Shown piece by piece: positions 1 through 10,395 of a stretch of DNA of 64,000 nucleotides (position 1 is the first letter of the stretch; each line of letters opens with the position of its first letter). The notes below the pieces were generated by a model that was not told where the DNA came from, made no database searches, and was given only the letters and a program-made list of their open reading frames with translations. Made by a program: the position numbers and the translations under genes. Origin of the DNA: Phymatolithon calcareum (lineage: Eukaryota > Rhodophyta > Florideophyceae > Hapalidiales). Location of the stretch: the NCBI GenBank assembly GCA_977006965.1, contig OZ345375.1, positions 248,001 through 312,000 on the forward strand, written 5' to 3'.

Positions 1-251
1 ATTCTGCAGCATTGCAAGTTGCATTGCGCCATCTTTGGTGATTTCAATACCGATTGCTGAAATGGCTACACTAATTTAGGTACCCTAACTACGTACCAGT
101 CGTGCGACAGCTGACCACGAATCGTCGACATCCCGGCAACAGTACATTTATGGCATACTTTCATTGATTATACCGTGGTGGCTATTTCCTTACAACGTCA
201 CTGCCGACTCCACGTGATAACAATGATCTTTCCGAAGAAGAAAGGGACCCC

Positions 252-501
252 GTGCCAACTCTGAAAGCTAAGTCGATTAACGAAATTGTTACTCGTGTGG
301 AAGAAGACATGTCGACGGAGACCCCGTCTATGGTACAGAGTCTTGCTAAGCGCCGTAAAACGAGAGGATGGGAGGAAGACTATGACAACTGTGATTTTGT
401 CATGGGTTCAGTTGCAGAGGTAGAGCGCCCGTGGAGTATTGCGAAATACGTTCTCACCGAGAACAGACGGAGGATGACTCCTCAACTGTTCGAAGCGCTA
501 G
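252..501 (+). pseudogene. hAT-like ORF remnant, upstream part, split by piggyBac
   Basis: This open stretch ends in the block FGxxxEVERxWSxAKYxLxxxRRxMxPQLFEALV, which recurs in five places in this window (13416-13703, 18384-18872 and 12340-12679 among them). By its arrangement it resembles the C-terminal dimerisation region of hAT transposases, which is inference. The frame is open from 252 but has no ATG there, so the true 5' end is unknown. It is cut at CTAG (498-501) by the piggyBac element. The same frame resumes on the far side at 3089. The piggyBac therefore landed inside an older hAT-like sequence. Confidence 0.6.
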
Positions 502-552
502 TGTCTAGTTTACTAACCACCTCAATTGAGGATAAATCCCTCAATTGAGGGG
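502..552 (+). repeat. piggyBac left terminus: TIR plus two palindromes
   Basis: The 13-bp TIR (502-514) is followed by CCTCAATTGAGG at 520-531 and again at 539-550 (the second extended to CCCTCAATTGAGGGG). The arrangement is mirrored at the right end. Paired subterminal copies are what one expects of transposase binding sites; that role is inferred. Confidence 0.8.
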
Positions 553-727
553 CTTTTTGAAAGTTCAAAAAATTATGTAGAAAGAATGCGAAACAGAAAG
601 TTCGCGCCAACTTTGGGAAGGCGGGCTTGTGTTCTGCCTGAGGAGTACCCAAACTACGGCCTTAAATGGGCGTCGTTCGGCGGTAGGAACGAAATTACAA
701 TTTTCAGTTAGAAGAAGCGGACCTGCC

Positions 728-2995
728 ATGTCACGAGAAAAAGACCCGCGCCGAGTGGTCGGCGCGTCCGTACACACTAAGGCAACATCAGTGACCAGTC
801 TCGCAGAGTGTTGCAGGCTCTATGGAGCCTTTTCCAAGTCAAAAAAGGTGAACGGCACAGTTCTGGAGGTACTATTGAATGAAATCAATGGTCGCGCAAG
901 CACATCGCTTCGCGTGAAATGGGTCCTAGTTCAGAAACCGACTGAGAAAACTAAGATTAAGACACTCAAGATTGTTAACATCAAGGCAGGAAAGGTTGAC
1001 GAAGGTTCTTCGTCCTCTCGAATGCTTGTATCAAGTCCCAGCACGCAGAACTCTGCACCACAAAATCCGGCTTACAGTACTCGTGGTCGTCCGTCTTCTT
1101 CGCAAAATACCAGTTTATTGTCCCCAGTCGCAACCACATGCTCTCCAAAACGGCACACAATCTTCGACACAACCCTCAGAAGCTATGGACGCCCTATACC
1201 AGGCACTCTCGCCTACGCCATGCAAAGCTCTTGGGACCAGGTGTCGCAAGAGGAAGTAGATGTCATCACACCCGACCGCGAACCCAACGTTATTGCTCAT
1301 GGGGTGCCATGGTACGAGCGACAAGTTCTATGCCCGATTGGGGGACGAATTCCACGTCAGTTCTGGACAGTTCGCACTCCACATGGAGATTTTATATCGG
1401 AAAATGGTGGTATTGGGCATCACACGCCCTATGATTGCTTTATGACCATGTTTCCGCAAGGTCACCTTCGAAAAATAGCAGCATGGACGTCCGCGAAGCT
1501 GAAACGAATTGCGCGAAAAGAGACTACCGTCACAGAGCTGATTAAGTTTTTCAGAATCCTCGTCCTCATGACAAGATTTGAGTTCGGCGCTAAGACAGAT
1601 CTATGGCAGACTGCCAGGCAGAACAAATACATTCCGGCTCCTTGTTTTTCAAACACTGGGATGTCAAGAGACAGGTTCACCGCATACCTTCGGTGCGTTA
1701 CATTCAGCATACAACCTAGTGAAAGAGGCAGCATGTCTTCTGCGCAGTACCGCTGGGCGCTCGTTCAAGATTTTGTCGATGCCATAAACGAGCACCGAAA
1801 GCGCAATGTATCGCCGTCGGACCTCATTTGCGTTGATGAGTCCATATCTCGCTGGTATGGCAACGGAGGTCATTGGCTTGATGTCGGACTACCTCAGTAC
1901 ATTGCGATTAACCGTAAGCCGGAGAACGGTTGCGAGATACAGAACTCTGCATGTGGAAGAAGTGGGATAATGCTGCATCTCGAGCTCGTTACAACCGCAG
2001 AAGACGAGAAGAAAAAGGATTTCGAAGGCGAAATGGCCCATGGTACAGCAGTTTTACGCCGTCTTGTTGCCGCATACTCTGGCACAAGGCGCATTGTCTG
2101 CGCGGATTCTTACTTTGCGAGTGTTGAATCTGCAGAGATGCTTCTTCGTTTGGGCCTAAAATTCGTTGGAGTCATCAAAAGGGCGACTAAGAAGTATCCT
2201 ATGGACTACCTATCAAGAATTGAGATTTCAGAAAGAGGTCAATGTGTTTCTCTCGTTCGAAAATCCTTGAACGGTGAGCCGTTAATGATGGCGGCTCTTT
2301 GGGTTGACCGGGATCGCCGCTATTTTATTTCGACTACCTCTACGACACTGGAAGGCAAACCGCACTCTCGTGTGCGTTGGCGTCAGCTTGAAGAAGGACC
2401 GTCTCGTGTTGAGCTGTCCGTGCCCCAGCCCGAGGTATGCGAGACGTACTACTCTGCGTGTGCGCAAATCGACAAGCACAATCGGTGCCGCCAAGAGAGT
2501 TTGGATCTTGAGAAGAAAGTCAACACCCTGGACTGCTCGGTCCGCGTTAACACATCTCTTTTGGCGATTTGTGTGGCTGACAGCTGGCTTTTATTCGCCG
2601 GTGCGCATGCAGAGTATCAGGATCACATGACGCAACGAAGGTATTATGAAGTGCTGGCCGAGCAACTCATCGGTAACTCGTTCGATTCGCGTAATACTCG
2701 TCGCCGCTCAACCACTCCTGAACGTACTTTTGTCTCCGGGAGCGGTGTTGGAACCCACTTAACCCCCACGAGAAAGAAAAGGAAGACTGCGGCTGGCATG
2801 ATGACTAATTTTGCTTCGCAAAAGAACTGCAGGGTCTGCAAAGTCAAGAAGACAACGCTGGTGTGCTCATCATGTAACAGGCTAGATGGTGCCGCAATAT
2901 TCATTTGCGGCACGTCTACTGGCAGGAATTTCTTCGCGAAGCATGTGGAAGACATCCATGAGATTGACGCTTTTGATGTGCCCGATAGTGAGTAG
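728..2995 (+). CDS. piggyBac transposase (DDE_Tnp_1_7 type)
   Basis: A protein of 755 residues counted from the first ATG at 728 (the frame is open from 629 without an ATG). The central RNase H-like domain shows the three acidic positions of the family: D370 in ICVDESISRWYG, D460 in IVCADSYFAS and D582 in the QIDKHN block. Between them is the stretch IAINRKPENGCEIQ, typical of protist and algal piggyBac proteins. The C-terminus has a cysteine-rich finger with CRVCK, CSSC and later C/H positions, as in the family. The N-terminal 200 residues are basic and low in complexity. The protein is predicted to cut and paste the surrounding element in the nucleus. The length is somewhat above the roughly 600 residues of insect piggyBac. 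No stop or frameshift is seen. Confidence 0.9.
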   Translation: MSREKDPRRVVGASVHTKATSVTSLAECCRLYGAFSKSKKVNGTVLEVLLNEINGRASTSLRVKWVLVQKPTEKTKIKTLKIVNIKAGKVDEGSSSSRMLVSSPSTQNSAPQNPAYSTRGRPSSSQNTSLLSPVATTCSPKRHTIFDTTLRSYGRPIPGTLAYAMQSSWDQVSQEEVDVITPDREPNVIAHGVPWYERQVLCPIGGRIPRQFWTVRTPHGDFISENGGIGHHTPYDCFMTMFPQGHLRKIAAWTSAKLKRIARKETTVTELIKFFRILVLMTRFEFGAKTDLWQTARQNKYIPAPCFSNTGMSRDRFTAYLRCVTFSIQPSERGSMSSAQYRWALVQDFVDAINEHRKRNVSPSDLICVDESISRWYGNGGHWLDVGLPQYIAINRKPENGCEIQNSACGRSGIMLHLELVTTAEDEKKKDFEGEMAHGTAVLRRLVAAYSGTRRIVCADSYFASVESAEMLLRLGLKFVGVIKRATKKYPMDYLSRIEISERGQCVSLVRKSLNGEPLMMAALWVDRDRRYFISTTSTTLEGKPHSRVRWRQLEEGPSRVELSVPQPEVCETYYSACAQIDKHNRCRQESLDLEKKVNTLDCSVRVNTSLLAICVADSWLLFAGAHAEYQDHMTQRRYYEVLAEQLIGNSFDSRNTRRRSTTPERTFVSGSGVGTHLTPTRKKRKTAAGMMTNFASQKNCRVCKVKKTTLVCSSCNRLDGAAIFICGTSTGRNFFAKHVEDIHEIDAFDVPDSE

Positions 2996-3028
2996 CTTTC
3001 ATGCGCAAAAATTAAATGATTTTCGTTA

Positions 3029-3084
3029 CCTCAATTGAGGGAAAAGTGCCCCTCAATTGAGGAAAAATTTCAGTAAACTAGACA
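3029..3084 (+). repeat. piggyBac right terminus: two palindromes plus TIR
   Basis: CCTCAATTGAGG occurs at 3029-3040 and 3051-3062, then the inverted TIR at 3072-3084. The layout mirrors the left end but with different spacing. Confidence 0.8.
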
Positions 3085-3088
3085 CTAG

Positions 3089-3222
3089 TGTTCTTGAAAA
3101 TTAACAACCGCTTTTGGGACGCGGAGCTGGTATGCAAAGCTATCACCGGGAATAGTTCGGCAAATGCGAAAGCGCGCATGAGAGACTATGAAATTAACGT
3201 AGAAATGTCGTATAGTGTCTAA
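3089..3222 (+). pseudogene. hAT-like ORF remnant, downstream part
   Basis: Reading from GTG at 3089 gives VFLKINNRFWDAELVCKAI and ends at TAA 3220-3222. This continues the frame broken at 501 and matches VFLKYKERFWNEQLMIQAI of the ORF at 18384-18872. It proves that the piggyBac inserted into this sequence. Confidence 0.65.
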
Positions 3223-4819
3223 TGGGAGTGATTTGTGTCTTGTAGTTGGCCTGTGTAGTGCCGTGAATGTGTGGCTGTTTCTGCTGTAGTGTTTTATGCT
3301 TTACATGACCATTAAACGATATTCAACGCCCGAGAAAATTGCAATTAGAATTTCTACGACTAACAGTATTGGAATTCGCATTGAATCGCTGTGTGAGACG
3401 CCCTCCACATTGGGTATTGTATCTTTTTCTCCAACCGCTTGCAATAGCATTGTTCCGATCCCTGCCCATCAGTAATTTAGTTCAACATGTCACGCCAAAG
3501 TAGGTCAATGACATTCCTTTGGCCGAACCCCCTGAATTTCTTTCTTTCCGCTGTCATGGTATGTATGAGCGTCCGATCGGGATCACATGAGAAATGAGAA
3601 ATGTTTTTGAACCAAAGAAAAGCGGTTGGCCGCAACTCAAGCCAGAGAAAATTATATGTCAAACGGCTAGCTGGACCTAAGAGAGTAATCATCCAGCTTC
3701 TTCCGAAAACTTCAGTAGCTAGGGCGTCAGGTCAGGTGAGGATTCCAGGGCGAAACTCGGAATTCAACCGTGTTCAGGAGGAAGAGGTTGGCCTATTTTG
3801 ACAGCCCGCATGTTCCACTCTCACCTGAAGAAAGCAGACGAATTTCGTTCGTCGAAGTGAAAGGACAGGGTTATCCAGTTGTACTTGAATCAATACAAAA
3901 TGTCCAAATAAGAAGCAGTCTATTTGGAATAGTCAGGAGTGTTGCCATTGTAAATTCTCAAAAACCTTCGGAAATATCGCTCAAGTAACTCTTCGATATA
4001 TGAAATCTAAGCAGATTATGTTCTTTTCGCAACGATGCACCTGCCCACTGTTTTTCCTATCGTTCCTGCGCGTACTCATCATATTTGTACTCGACAAAGA
4101 CAGCTGATGAAACGACGCGCCTCTCATATTACAGGATCGAATAGAAACAATGCTCTTCTGCTATAGGCACGATCGACAAAAGCATTGTCCCAAGAATGGT
4201 ATGAGAGAGATATCGATTTAATGATTCTTCCCTCGACAGTTGCTCATTCCTTTTCAGTTCTGTCTCAGCTTCGCCTAAGGTAACGTCCTTGGCTGCAGAC
4301 TCACACCTTCTGCGCATAATGCACATCAAATGTTGCTCTCGCTAGTCGACAAGAAATCAGATCTTAGATGCCCGTGTGACATGCACGTTGCTTGCATAAT
4401 GTCTGTCTCGGCACCAGACAAGCACTTTCATTAGTTCTTCCGATACTGCCTTCATATCGTTCTCTCACGACGTCAAAGCAGTGAATTCTGATTTTGAATA
4501 GTAATGCAAGTGTCACAAGAACGCTTGTCAGGAGAAATGCGAGCTAAGGAATATCATACGTTTGCATCTTGCAACGAGCGACCCTCATCATCTAAAGTGA
4601 TGTTCTGAGAGCTTTTGAAATAAAGTCTGTCAAATATTCCCTGTATGATACAGCGTCAGCACCGCGGCGCGGTTTCGCTGGAAATGAGTCCATAATACAG
4701 CTTGGACAGGTGTATTTACCGTCTCCCGTGGCACTGGAGCAGATAACCCATGCACACCAGGAACCCTGTCAGGCCTACAGTCCCAAATTACAAAAAACCA
4801 TGACGTCTGTCAGTGCCTA
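3223..4819. other. No confident gene; start of block A
   Basis: I see no gene here. Short frames such as 4129-4329 (minus) are counterparts of the longer frames at 16849-17175 and 54272-54622 but are broken. The text parallels 15640-17200 and 53420-54940. Confidence 0.5.
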
Positions 4820-6388
4820 TGCTGCGCTGATAGCTGCGCTGACGGTCGCGAATATGCGCGCTACAGCTTATGCCCCAGGATTGATCACGCCCGAGGCTAC
4901 CTCCTCCCCCACGAACGCCGCATGGCTCGCACTTGCTTGGATCTCTTTTGTCGCCTCCGCCCCGGCCCGCCCTTCGCATCTACGGACGGACACAGAGCGT
5001 CAACGCAACTCCTGCCGCCAATATCGCTTCCCCCGTTGTGCATAACTGCCTTAACGCCAGTGTCCAGCGCTTTTGCCCAGCTCGCGTCATCATCATCAAT
5101 CGCAAGTGCTGCGGGCCGCACACAGCATTCCAACAACTTGCCGGATGCGCCTCCCATTGCTCGTCCGACAATCTCACCCACATGCGTCAGCAGTGCACCA
5201 GGTGATGCAAGCGGCAACGAATACATTGCCTCCCGAAGTGCGCACACTTGCCGCTTATGTCCTGCCAGTGTCCCCATCCCCGGTCGCGGTGTCCAGTGCG
5301 TTGAGTGCGTCTCGCATCACGAAACATTCGTCGACAGCGACAGTCAGCGCCGCGCGTACGGTAGCATTCTCCAACGCGAACAGAGAATTTGCATCGGTGC
5401 CAGTGAGGTGAACTCTGTTGGACGATTGTAATGTTCTTTCTCGAAAACCCGCAAAATGCGATGACGAATGGGCGCAAGCAGGCCGTCGGAGTATCTGGGA
5501 TCCAATTTGATGATTAAGATCGAGAAACTCGGAATATCAAGTGATGTGACGAGTGCCGCGGGGCCCATGAGGTAGTCGACATGAGCAAAGTCTGATGTAT
5601 TTCCAAAGTCATGGGACAACACCAAGATTCATCCGCAGACAGTCCACCGAGATTGTTGAGCAATGCAACATAGCGCTCGCGAGATTCAACGTAATTAGGC
5701 AGGAGAGTGTCGACTTTTTCCATGACAGCGGCCGAACTTTGCAGTTGGCAAACTTCTCTTTCCATCTCGTCGTGAACACTAAGGCCGATCCCTACTTCGC
5801 CGCTCGTCGTGCGGAAACTCCAATTGAAAAGAAATTTTGGAAGTTAATTCCGCCATTCGCATAACCTCTTCGACCAGTTGTCGGAGTTCCGCAAAACACC
5901 TTGTGTACGAACGCGGTACCAGCAATTCCACGTGGGTGAGGCATTTGATTTCGCGATATGTCGTCGCCGACAATGAGCTCCATGACGGTATATCCTTTCA
6001 GTCGTGAGCGTGCCACGTGCCGCGTGCCGCGGCGATTCCCAAGTTGAGCGTATCGCTCGTGTAATTCTTGACGATAAGCAGTCATCCAGCGGGTCCTGTG
6101 GACAGTTTCGTTTGTCGTGAGCGCTGAGTCTGGGCTCGGCGAGGCGAATACACTGCCTATTACTGCCGCGGTCAACAGTCCCGCTGCGACAAATCTGGCA
6201 TGAAACGGTCTCTGCTCTGTACCACCGTTGGAGATCAGGGCCACCTTCGTCTTGTCAACGTTACGACGTTCCACAACTCACTCATGGCCTGAGCGGGGTA
6301 GACGCAGAAGAGCGCCACCGCTCATAAGGCTTAGGACTTCAATGGCATCGTCAACGAGGTCTTCCTCTGGGTTGCGGAATGTTTCCAT
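4820..6388 (-). pseudogene. Dihydroxyacetone kinase pseudogene, block A
   Basis: The whole gene is recognisable by comparison with the intact copy at 54953-56602, reading leftward from the ATG equivalent at 6388. Damage is spread throughout: a stop soon after the RLPRSGH segment, a scrambled glycine loop (SNGGTEQRPFH in place of SGGGAGHGPLH), a frame-disturbed stretch around 6060-6130, and frame changes near 5800, 5600, 5480 and 5250. The C-terminal DhaL-like part is split over several short frames. It cannot make a working kinase. Sequence still aligns well, so decay is fairly recent. Confidence 0.85.
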
Positions 6389-7141
6389 TTTGAAGCTTTT
6401 CGGATTGTTGAGATACAGGAATCTGCGCGGGATTGGGGCAATTTAATGACTCGGGATCAATTATATGATTGATTCACTTCTCTTCAGTAGTCGTTGAGTA
6501 CGCTTGTGGGTTCCACGCTTGTTGAATATTCTGTCAGCAACCATACAGGTTTTCCATCTACAACTACCTTCGGTAATATACTGCGGCACAGCTTGTCCAG
6601 AGGACACTGACGAGGGAATGACCGCCGATGATCAGTTTTACACAGCAGCTGAAGCTGCAATTGGACGAATCGTACCTGAGGTGCGTTTGATGTCTCAGGT
6701 CTCTGTTCAGGCAACGAGGGGAGAAGGTCACCTCTTGTTCACTAACCTTTGGGAATGAAGTGAAGCCTTTTTTTGGATGCTTTAGTCTGCTATGGGGCTT
6801 GCGAGCAGTGCTAATTGTGAGCACGCTTCTTCTCTACCTGCTGCTCGTCATTAGACGATTCCACGCTAAACAACTGCAGTCGCGGTTAACCACCATGGCG
6901 CCCACGTATCGCAAGTCCACGTGGACGGCCAGAACGTTGGATTCTTTCAAACTTCTTCTGTGCCATAATACAGTAATGCGCTGTAATTAGCTCCGACACC
7001 TGCGAAGTGAAAAACCCACTCCCAAATCGCACCGTGGTCGGAAGTTAGGAGGAAAAACAGCGTCAGACTCTTCACCGCAAACCGGCCAAACCTGGATTCG
7101 AGTCCAGAACAATGGCTCCATTTTTCCGCGGAAACAAACAT
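6389..7141. other. Spacer between kinase pseudogene and receptor-like gene
   Basis: No gene seen. About 6770-7130 repeats at 57361-57600 and again at 58360-58510 (each starts near CTATGGGGCT), so this is the shared 3' flank of the receptor-like genes. Confidence 0.5.
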
Positions 7142-9070
7142 CTACAGTAACTCTGATTTCAAAGTACTGTATGTTTTATATATATGTAAGTGCTGGCAGG
7201 GGAATGTTAACATTCCCCTGGTGCTGGACATAGGGAAAACATGAACTTGCCGAGACTTCTGAGCTACTCTTCCTCTTTGCTGAAAAGCCGGTGTACAGTG
7301 GCGACACTTCTCGCCCAAGCCTTTCTTTTCTTGTGCGGTATGAGTACGATGCAAAGGAAGGTTTGCAATAGTCTGAAGACAAACGGTGCGTTCTTGTCTC
7401 TTTGTCCGCAAAATTCCGTCGCGCCGATACAAGCCCAAAACGGCGTTTCGCGGTGCAATGATGTTTTCCAAATCAGCTTTCCCAGATGTCCTTGTATTCA
7501 ATTCGAGCATGTATCCCCGGCGTACAAGGTGCCCATATCGAAGTATAGGTACGAGTATCATTAGAAGGAAAGGGACGACAATAATGAGAATGGATATGCC
7601 GATAATACGCTCATCAATGCTCTTGATCCAGGGAGCACATTCCGGCGAGTCCATGCTCCCAACATCGCGCTCGATAAGATCCTGGATCTCGCCATTTTCA
7701 AGAGCTGCAGAGATGTCATGATCGACCTGGCGTGTGAAGTTCGATGGAACGGAGCTGCCATAAACCCAGCCAGCGCCGAAAGAATCCGTTTTCTTCTTCA
7801 TGGAGTACAACGTCATATTACTGCATGCATCCCGTTTCAGCAGATTGTATTCGCCCGTTGTTTTAAATGTCACGACATACTTCACTTTCTCCGTGCCATT
7901 CAGGGCTAGATCAAAGCAAAGCTCTTCATTTTCGCATCTGAACCACGGCCAATTGTCGCCGTATTTCTGGCGAGCCCATGTCACGTTTTTGTACACTTTT
8001 TGAATGAATACATCTTCTGTTGCTGCATTTTTCTCGACCGAGTAGTACCGCAGATCTTCTTCTGAAAGACCGGAAAGATCCTGCACAACGGGTGCAGACA
8101 TCTGGATGAAGAGGAAGTTCACCACAGCTATTTCGTAAAAGACAAGGAAAACAAGAAAAGTGATGCCGCGGAACATCTGCAGTAGCCTTCTTGCGCACTT
8201 GTGTTTCGAGCCACTGCTCGGCTTAATCTTGACAACGACCTCGTCTCCTGGCATAGTGTCGATCGATTGGTGCGCCTTCGAAGCTGCCGTACGGGTGGGT
8301 GCAGGGCGAGACGTACCAATGATAAAGTCCAAAAAAGATTCTAATGAAAGCGGTCGATGTCCAAACACAACAAAGGTGAGTACAACAAGAAGTACGTAAA
8401 TTCCAGTCATACTAGCCCAGAGCACCCACGCAGACCAGCGAAACGGACGCATGAGACGCCATACCGGGAATGGGTCACCTGTGCGCACTCTTGGACCGAA
8501 AATGGCGAGCTCCTCCTTGACAAAGGATATGGATTGGGAAAGCGTGTCGCGAACGCGATTAGGGTTTTCGAGTAGAAGGCCTGTGAACGCGAACTTGTAT
8601 TGAGGATACCTTCTACTCTGCTCGGAGATAAAGTTGATAGCAGGGTTAAACAGACAATGATTGCCTCCCCAGACGCACAGAGCGTCCCGCGCAGCTGTTT
8701 GCTGCATGATGTTGAACGCGGTGCCGCTCAGATACTTGTACTTGGATCTCGGTGCGCTGCATGGAAACACCTCCGTATGACGGTCGTCAGTCATGTAGGG
8801 ATCGAGGTTAATATACGGACTTTCCTGCAAGAATAAAAAGCATACTTTTTCTTTGCAAGCAGAGTACTCTTCGGAATGATTAAAGAATCGGGGTAGGCAA
8901 CCGTTCGAGCGATTGTCGGTAAGCGGGGGACCGGAGGTGACGGTGTGAGATTGGGTTGACTGGTTTTCCGGCAACACAGGCGCGAGGAGAGGCGAAAGCG
9001 ACACAGCACAGACCGATATGCGGTAGAAGAGAAGAGCACCCAATACGACGGCGGCGCTGGTCGAGGGCAT
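7142..9070 (-). CDS. Ionotropic-glutamate-receptor-like membrane protein, copy A
   Basis: The frame opens at 9160, but the likely start is the ATG at 9068-9070. It begins a hydrophobic signal peptide (MPSTSAAVVLGALLFYR) conserved in all family copies. Numbered from 9160, the order is: cysteine-rich extracellular S1-like part (about 85-235), TM1 (about 242-268), a short loop with SFLDFIIG, a second hydrophobic segment with FYEIAVVNFLFIQ (about 331-353), a large S2-like part with N-glycosylation sites and SFGAGWVYGS (about 355-515), and a last TM (about 520-541). This S1-M1-loop-M3-S2-M4 order is that of ionotropic glutamate receptors; the assignment is by layout, not by a clear signature. After residue about 612 the frame shifts away from its paralogs and ends in a novel tail. 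No introns are seen. Confidence 0.65.
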   Translation of the reverse strand: MPSTSAAVVLGALLFYRISVCAVSLSPLLAPVLPENQSTQSHTVTSGPPLTDNRSNGCLPRFFNHSEEYSACKEKVCFLFLQESPYINLDPYMTDDRHTEVFPCSAPRSKYKYLSGTAFNIMQQTAARDALCVWGGNHCLFNPAINFISEQSRRYPQYKFAFTGLLLENPNRVRDTLSQSISFVKEELAIFGPRVRTGDPFPVWRLMRPFRWSAWVLWASMTGIYVLLVVLTFVVFGHRPLSLESFLDFIIGTSRPAPTRTAASKAHQSIDTMPGDEVVVKIKPSSGSKHKCARRLLQMFRGITFLVFLVFYEIAVVNFLFIQMSAPVVQDLSGLSEEDLRYYSVEKNAATEDVFIQKVYKNVTWARQKYGDNWPWFRCENEELCFDLALNGTEKVKYVVTFKTTGEYNLLKRDACSNMTLYSMKKKTDSFGAGWVYGSSVPSNFTRQVDHDISAALENGEIQDLIERDVGSMDSPECAPWIKSIDERIIGISILIIVVPFLLMILVPILRYGHLVRRGYMLELNTRTSGKADLENIIAPRNAVLGLYRRDGILRTKRQERTVCLQTIANLPLHRTHTAQEKKGLGEKCRHCTPAFQQRGRVAQKSRQVHVFPMSSTRGMLTFPCQHLHIYKTYSTLKSELL

Positions 9071-9779
9071 GGTCATATTCTTGACTGGATAGACCTTTGT
9101 TGCATGCCATTGAGCAACTGTTCGATCAGCCTTTTGTTGATCTCCTGAGCAGAACGGCACGCTGCTTGTGCGATCAGCTTACCATTGTTGGTCGTGAAGT
9201 CGCGTGTCTCGAATGGAAAATAACAGTTCCATACTGACGTGATCCCAGCAAGACTTGCCCCACGCATAAGAAATAAACTTAGGAAGTTTTAAATGCAAAT
9301 CAGGATTTCTTCTTCTCATAGAAGAGTCACAACATGGCGATATCATGAAGTCAGCAGGAAACAATGCGAACGAGAATCACGCAATCAGAAAATTATTGGC
9401 CTACTGTTTGGGCAATTCTTTGACGCGTTTTGGCAGAGTCCTAATCCTGTCATAAACGACGTGGTGTGGAATCGCGTCTCTCACCTTTGACGTCCTCAGG
9501 CATAGACACCCGTACTGTAGCATGCCATGGAGCAAATGGTCGCTCAGTCTTAGGTTGATCTCCGGAGCAAAACCGTAAGGTACAGTATCCTGCAGGTGCG
9601 ATTAGTTTTCCTGCTAAAAGGAATACGTCTTGCGCTAATGACGTGATGATGCGCGGATCACTATGCTTCCGAGTGTCACAACAATAGTTGCACATAATTT
9701 TCTATAAAAATCAGGATTTCGTCTTCGCCTTTCGTCATAACAGGGCGGCCTGTTGTGACTTTATGAGAAGAAGAAACTC

Positions 9780-9990
9780 TGATTTTTGAAACCGCAGCAT
9801 TACAGAAGGGAACTATCATAGTTGATGCTCTCGAGCATCGCGCAATGAGCACATGATTGAGCGACTGATTGGGTAATTCGTCTGCGCATTATAGCAAAGT
9901 CCTGTTTCCCGGCGCTATCATATCATAAAGGGAAAATGCGAATGTCGCAGAAAACAGCTATGATAACTGGAAATTCCAGTACCAGGGTAA
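9780..9990. repeat. Receptor-gene 5' flank repeat
   Basis: The segment with GATTGAGCGACTGATTGGG recurs at about 21710-21860 and, more diverged, at 9290-9500 and 62640-62870 just upstream of receptor-like genes. The copy at 21.7 kb has no receptor gene beside it, which suggests a lost copy. Confidence 0.6.
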
Positions 9991-10395
9991 GGGGGGAGAA
10001 ACGCTAACCCGGTGTCATACCACTAAGTAACAAACATTTAATAAAAACGAGGCGCGAGTTGTGCATAGCGAATTATGAGGATAATGCTGTATCAAAAATT
10101 GTCGACAAGGCTTTGCCGCCAAAGCTTTGCCTCCAACCTTAATTCTAGTTATTTTTTACCAAGAAACGAGTCGAGCAACGAGAGCTGCCGCTACATTAGG
10201 AACTCCTAATGAACATTGTTCCCATGATTTTCTTTTATTTCTCTGGTATTTCTATGATGCGATCTTCGCACTAATGTTTCTTTTTCAAACGGGCTCAATA
10301 TATGATAATCTTGGAAAAGCAGTATGACACAAGGTCTGCGTTTCATTCCCCTGCCAGTACGTAGAAGTTTTAAGAGCGCCTATAAATTGTTATTG

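Larger units (their letters stand above)
502..3084 (+). mobile_element. Full-length piggyBac-type DNA transposon
   Basis: A 2583-bp element with perfect 13-bp terminal inverted repeats (TGTCTAGTTTACT at 502-514, its reverse complement at 3072-3084). It is flanked on both sides by CTAG (498-501 and 3085-3088). Joining the flanks at one CTAG restores the hAT-like frame, which fixes the boundaries. Just inside each end lie two copies of the palindrome CCTCAATTGAGG. The single gene inside encodes a piggyBac transposase. Known piggyBac elements use TTAA as target, so CTAG is odd. The transposase frame is unbroken and all three catalytic aspartates are present, so the copy could be active. Confidence 0.9.
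3465..9500. repeat. Segmental duplication block A
   Basis: From about 3465 the sequence runs parallel to block C from about 53420 (the GATCAACATGTCGCG region) through kinase pseudogene, spacer and receptor-like gene to about 9500 (C about 62870). A part (3465 to about 5300) also matches block B at 15640-17500. Similarity is obvious by eye but uneven; the 8.6-8.95 kb part is almost identical to C while the spacers have drifted. Confidence 0.75.
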
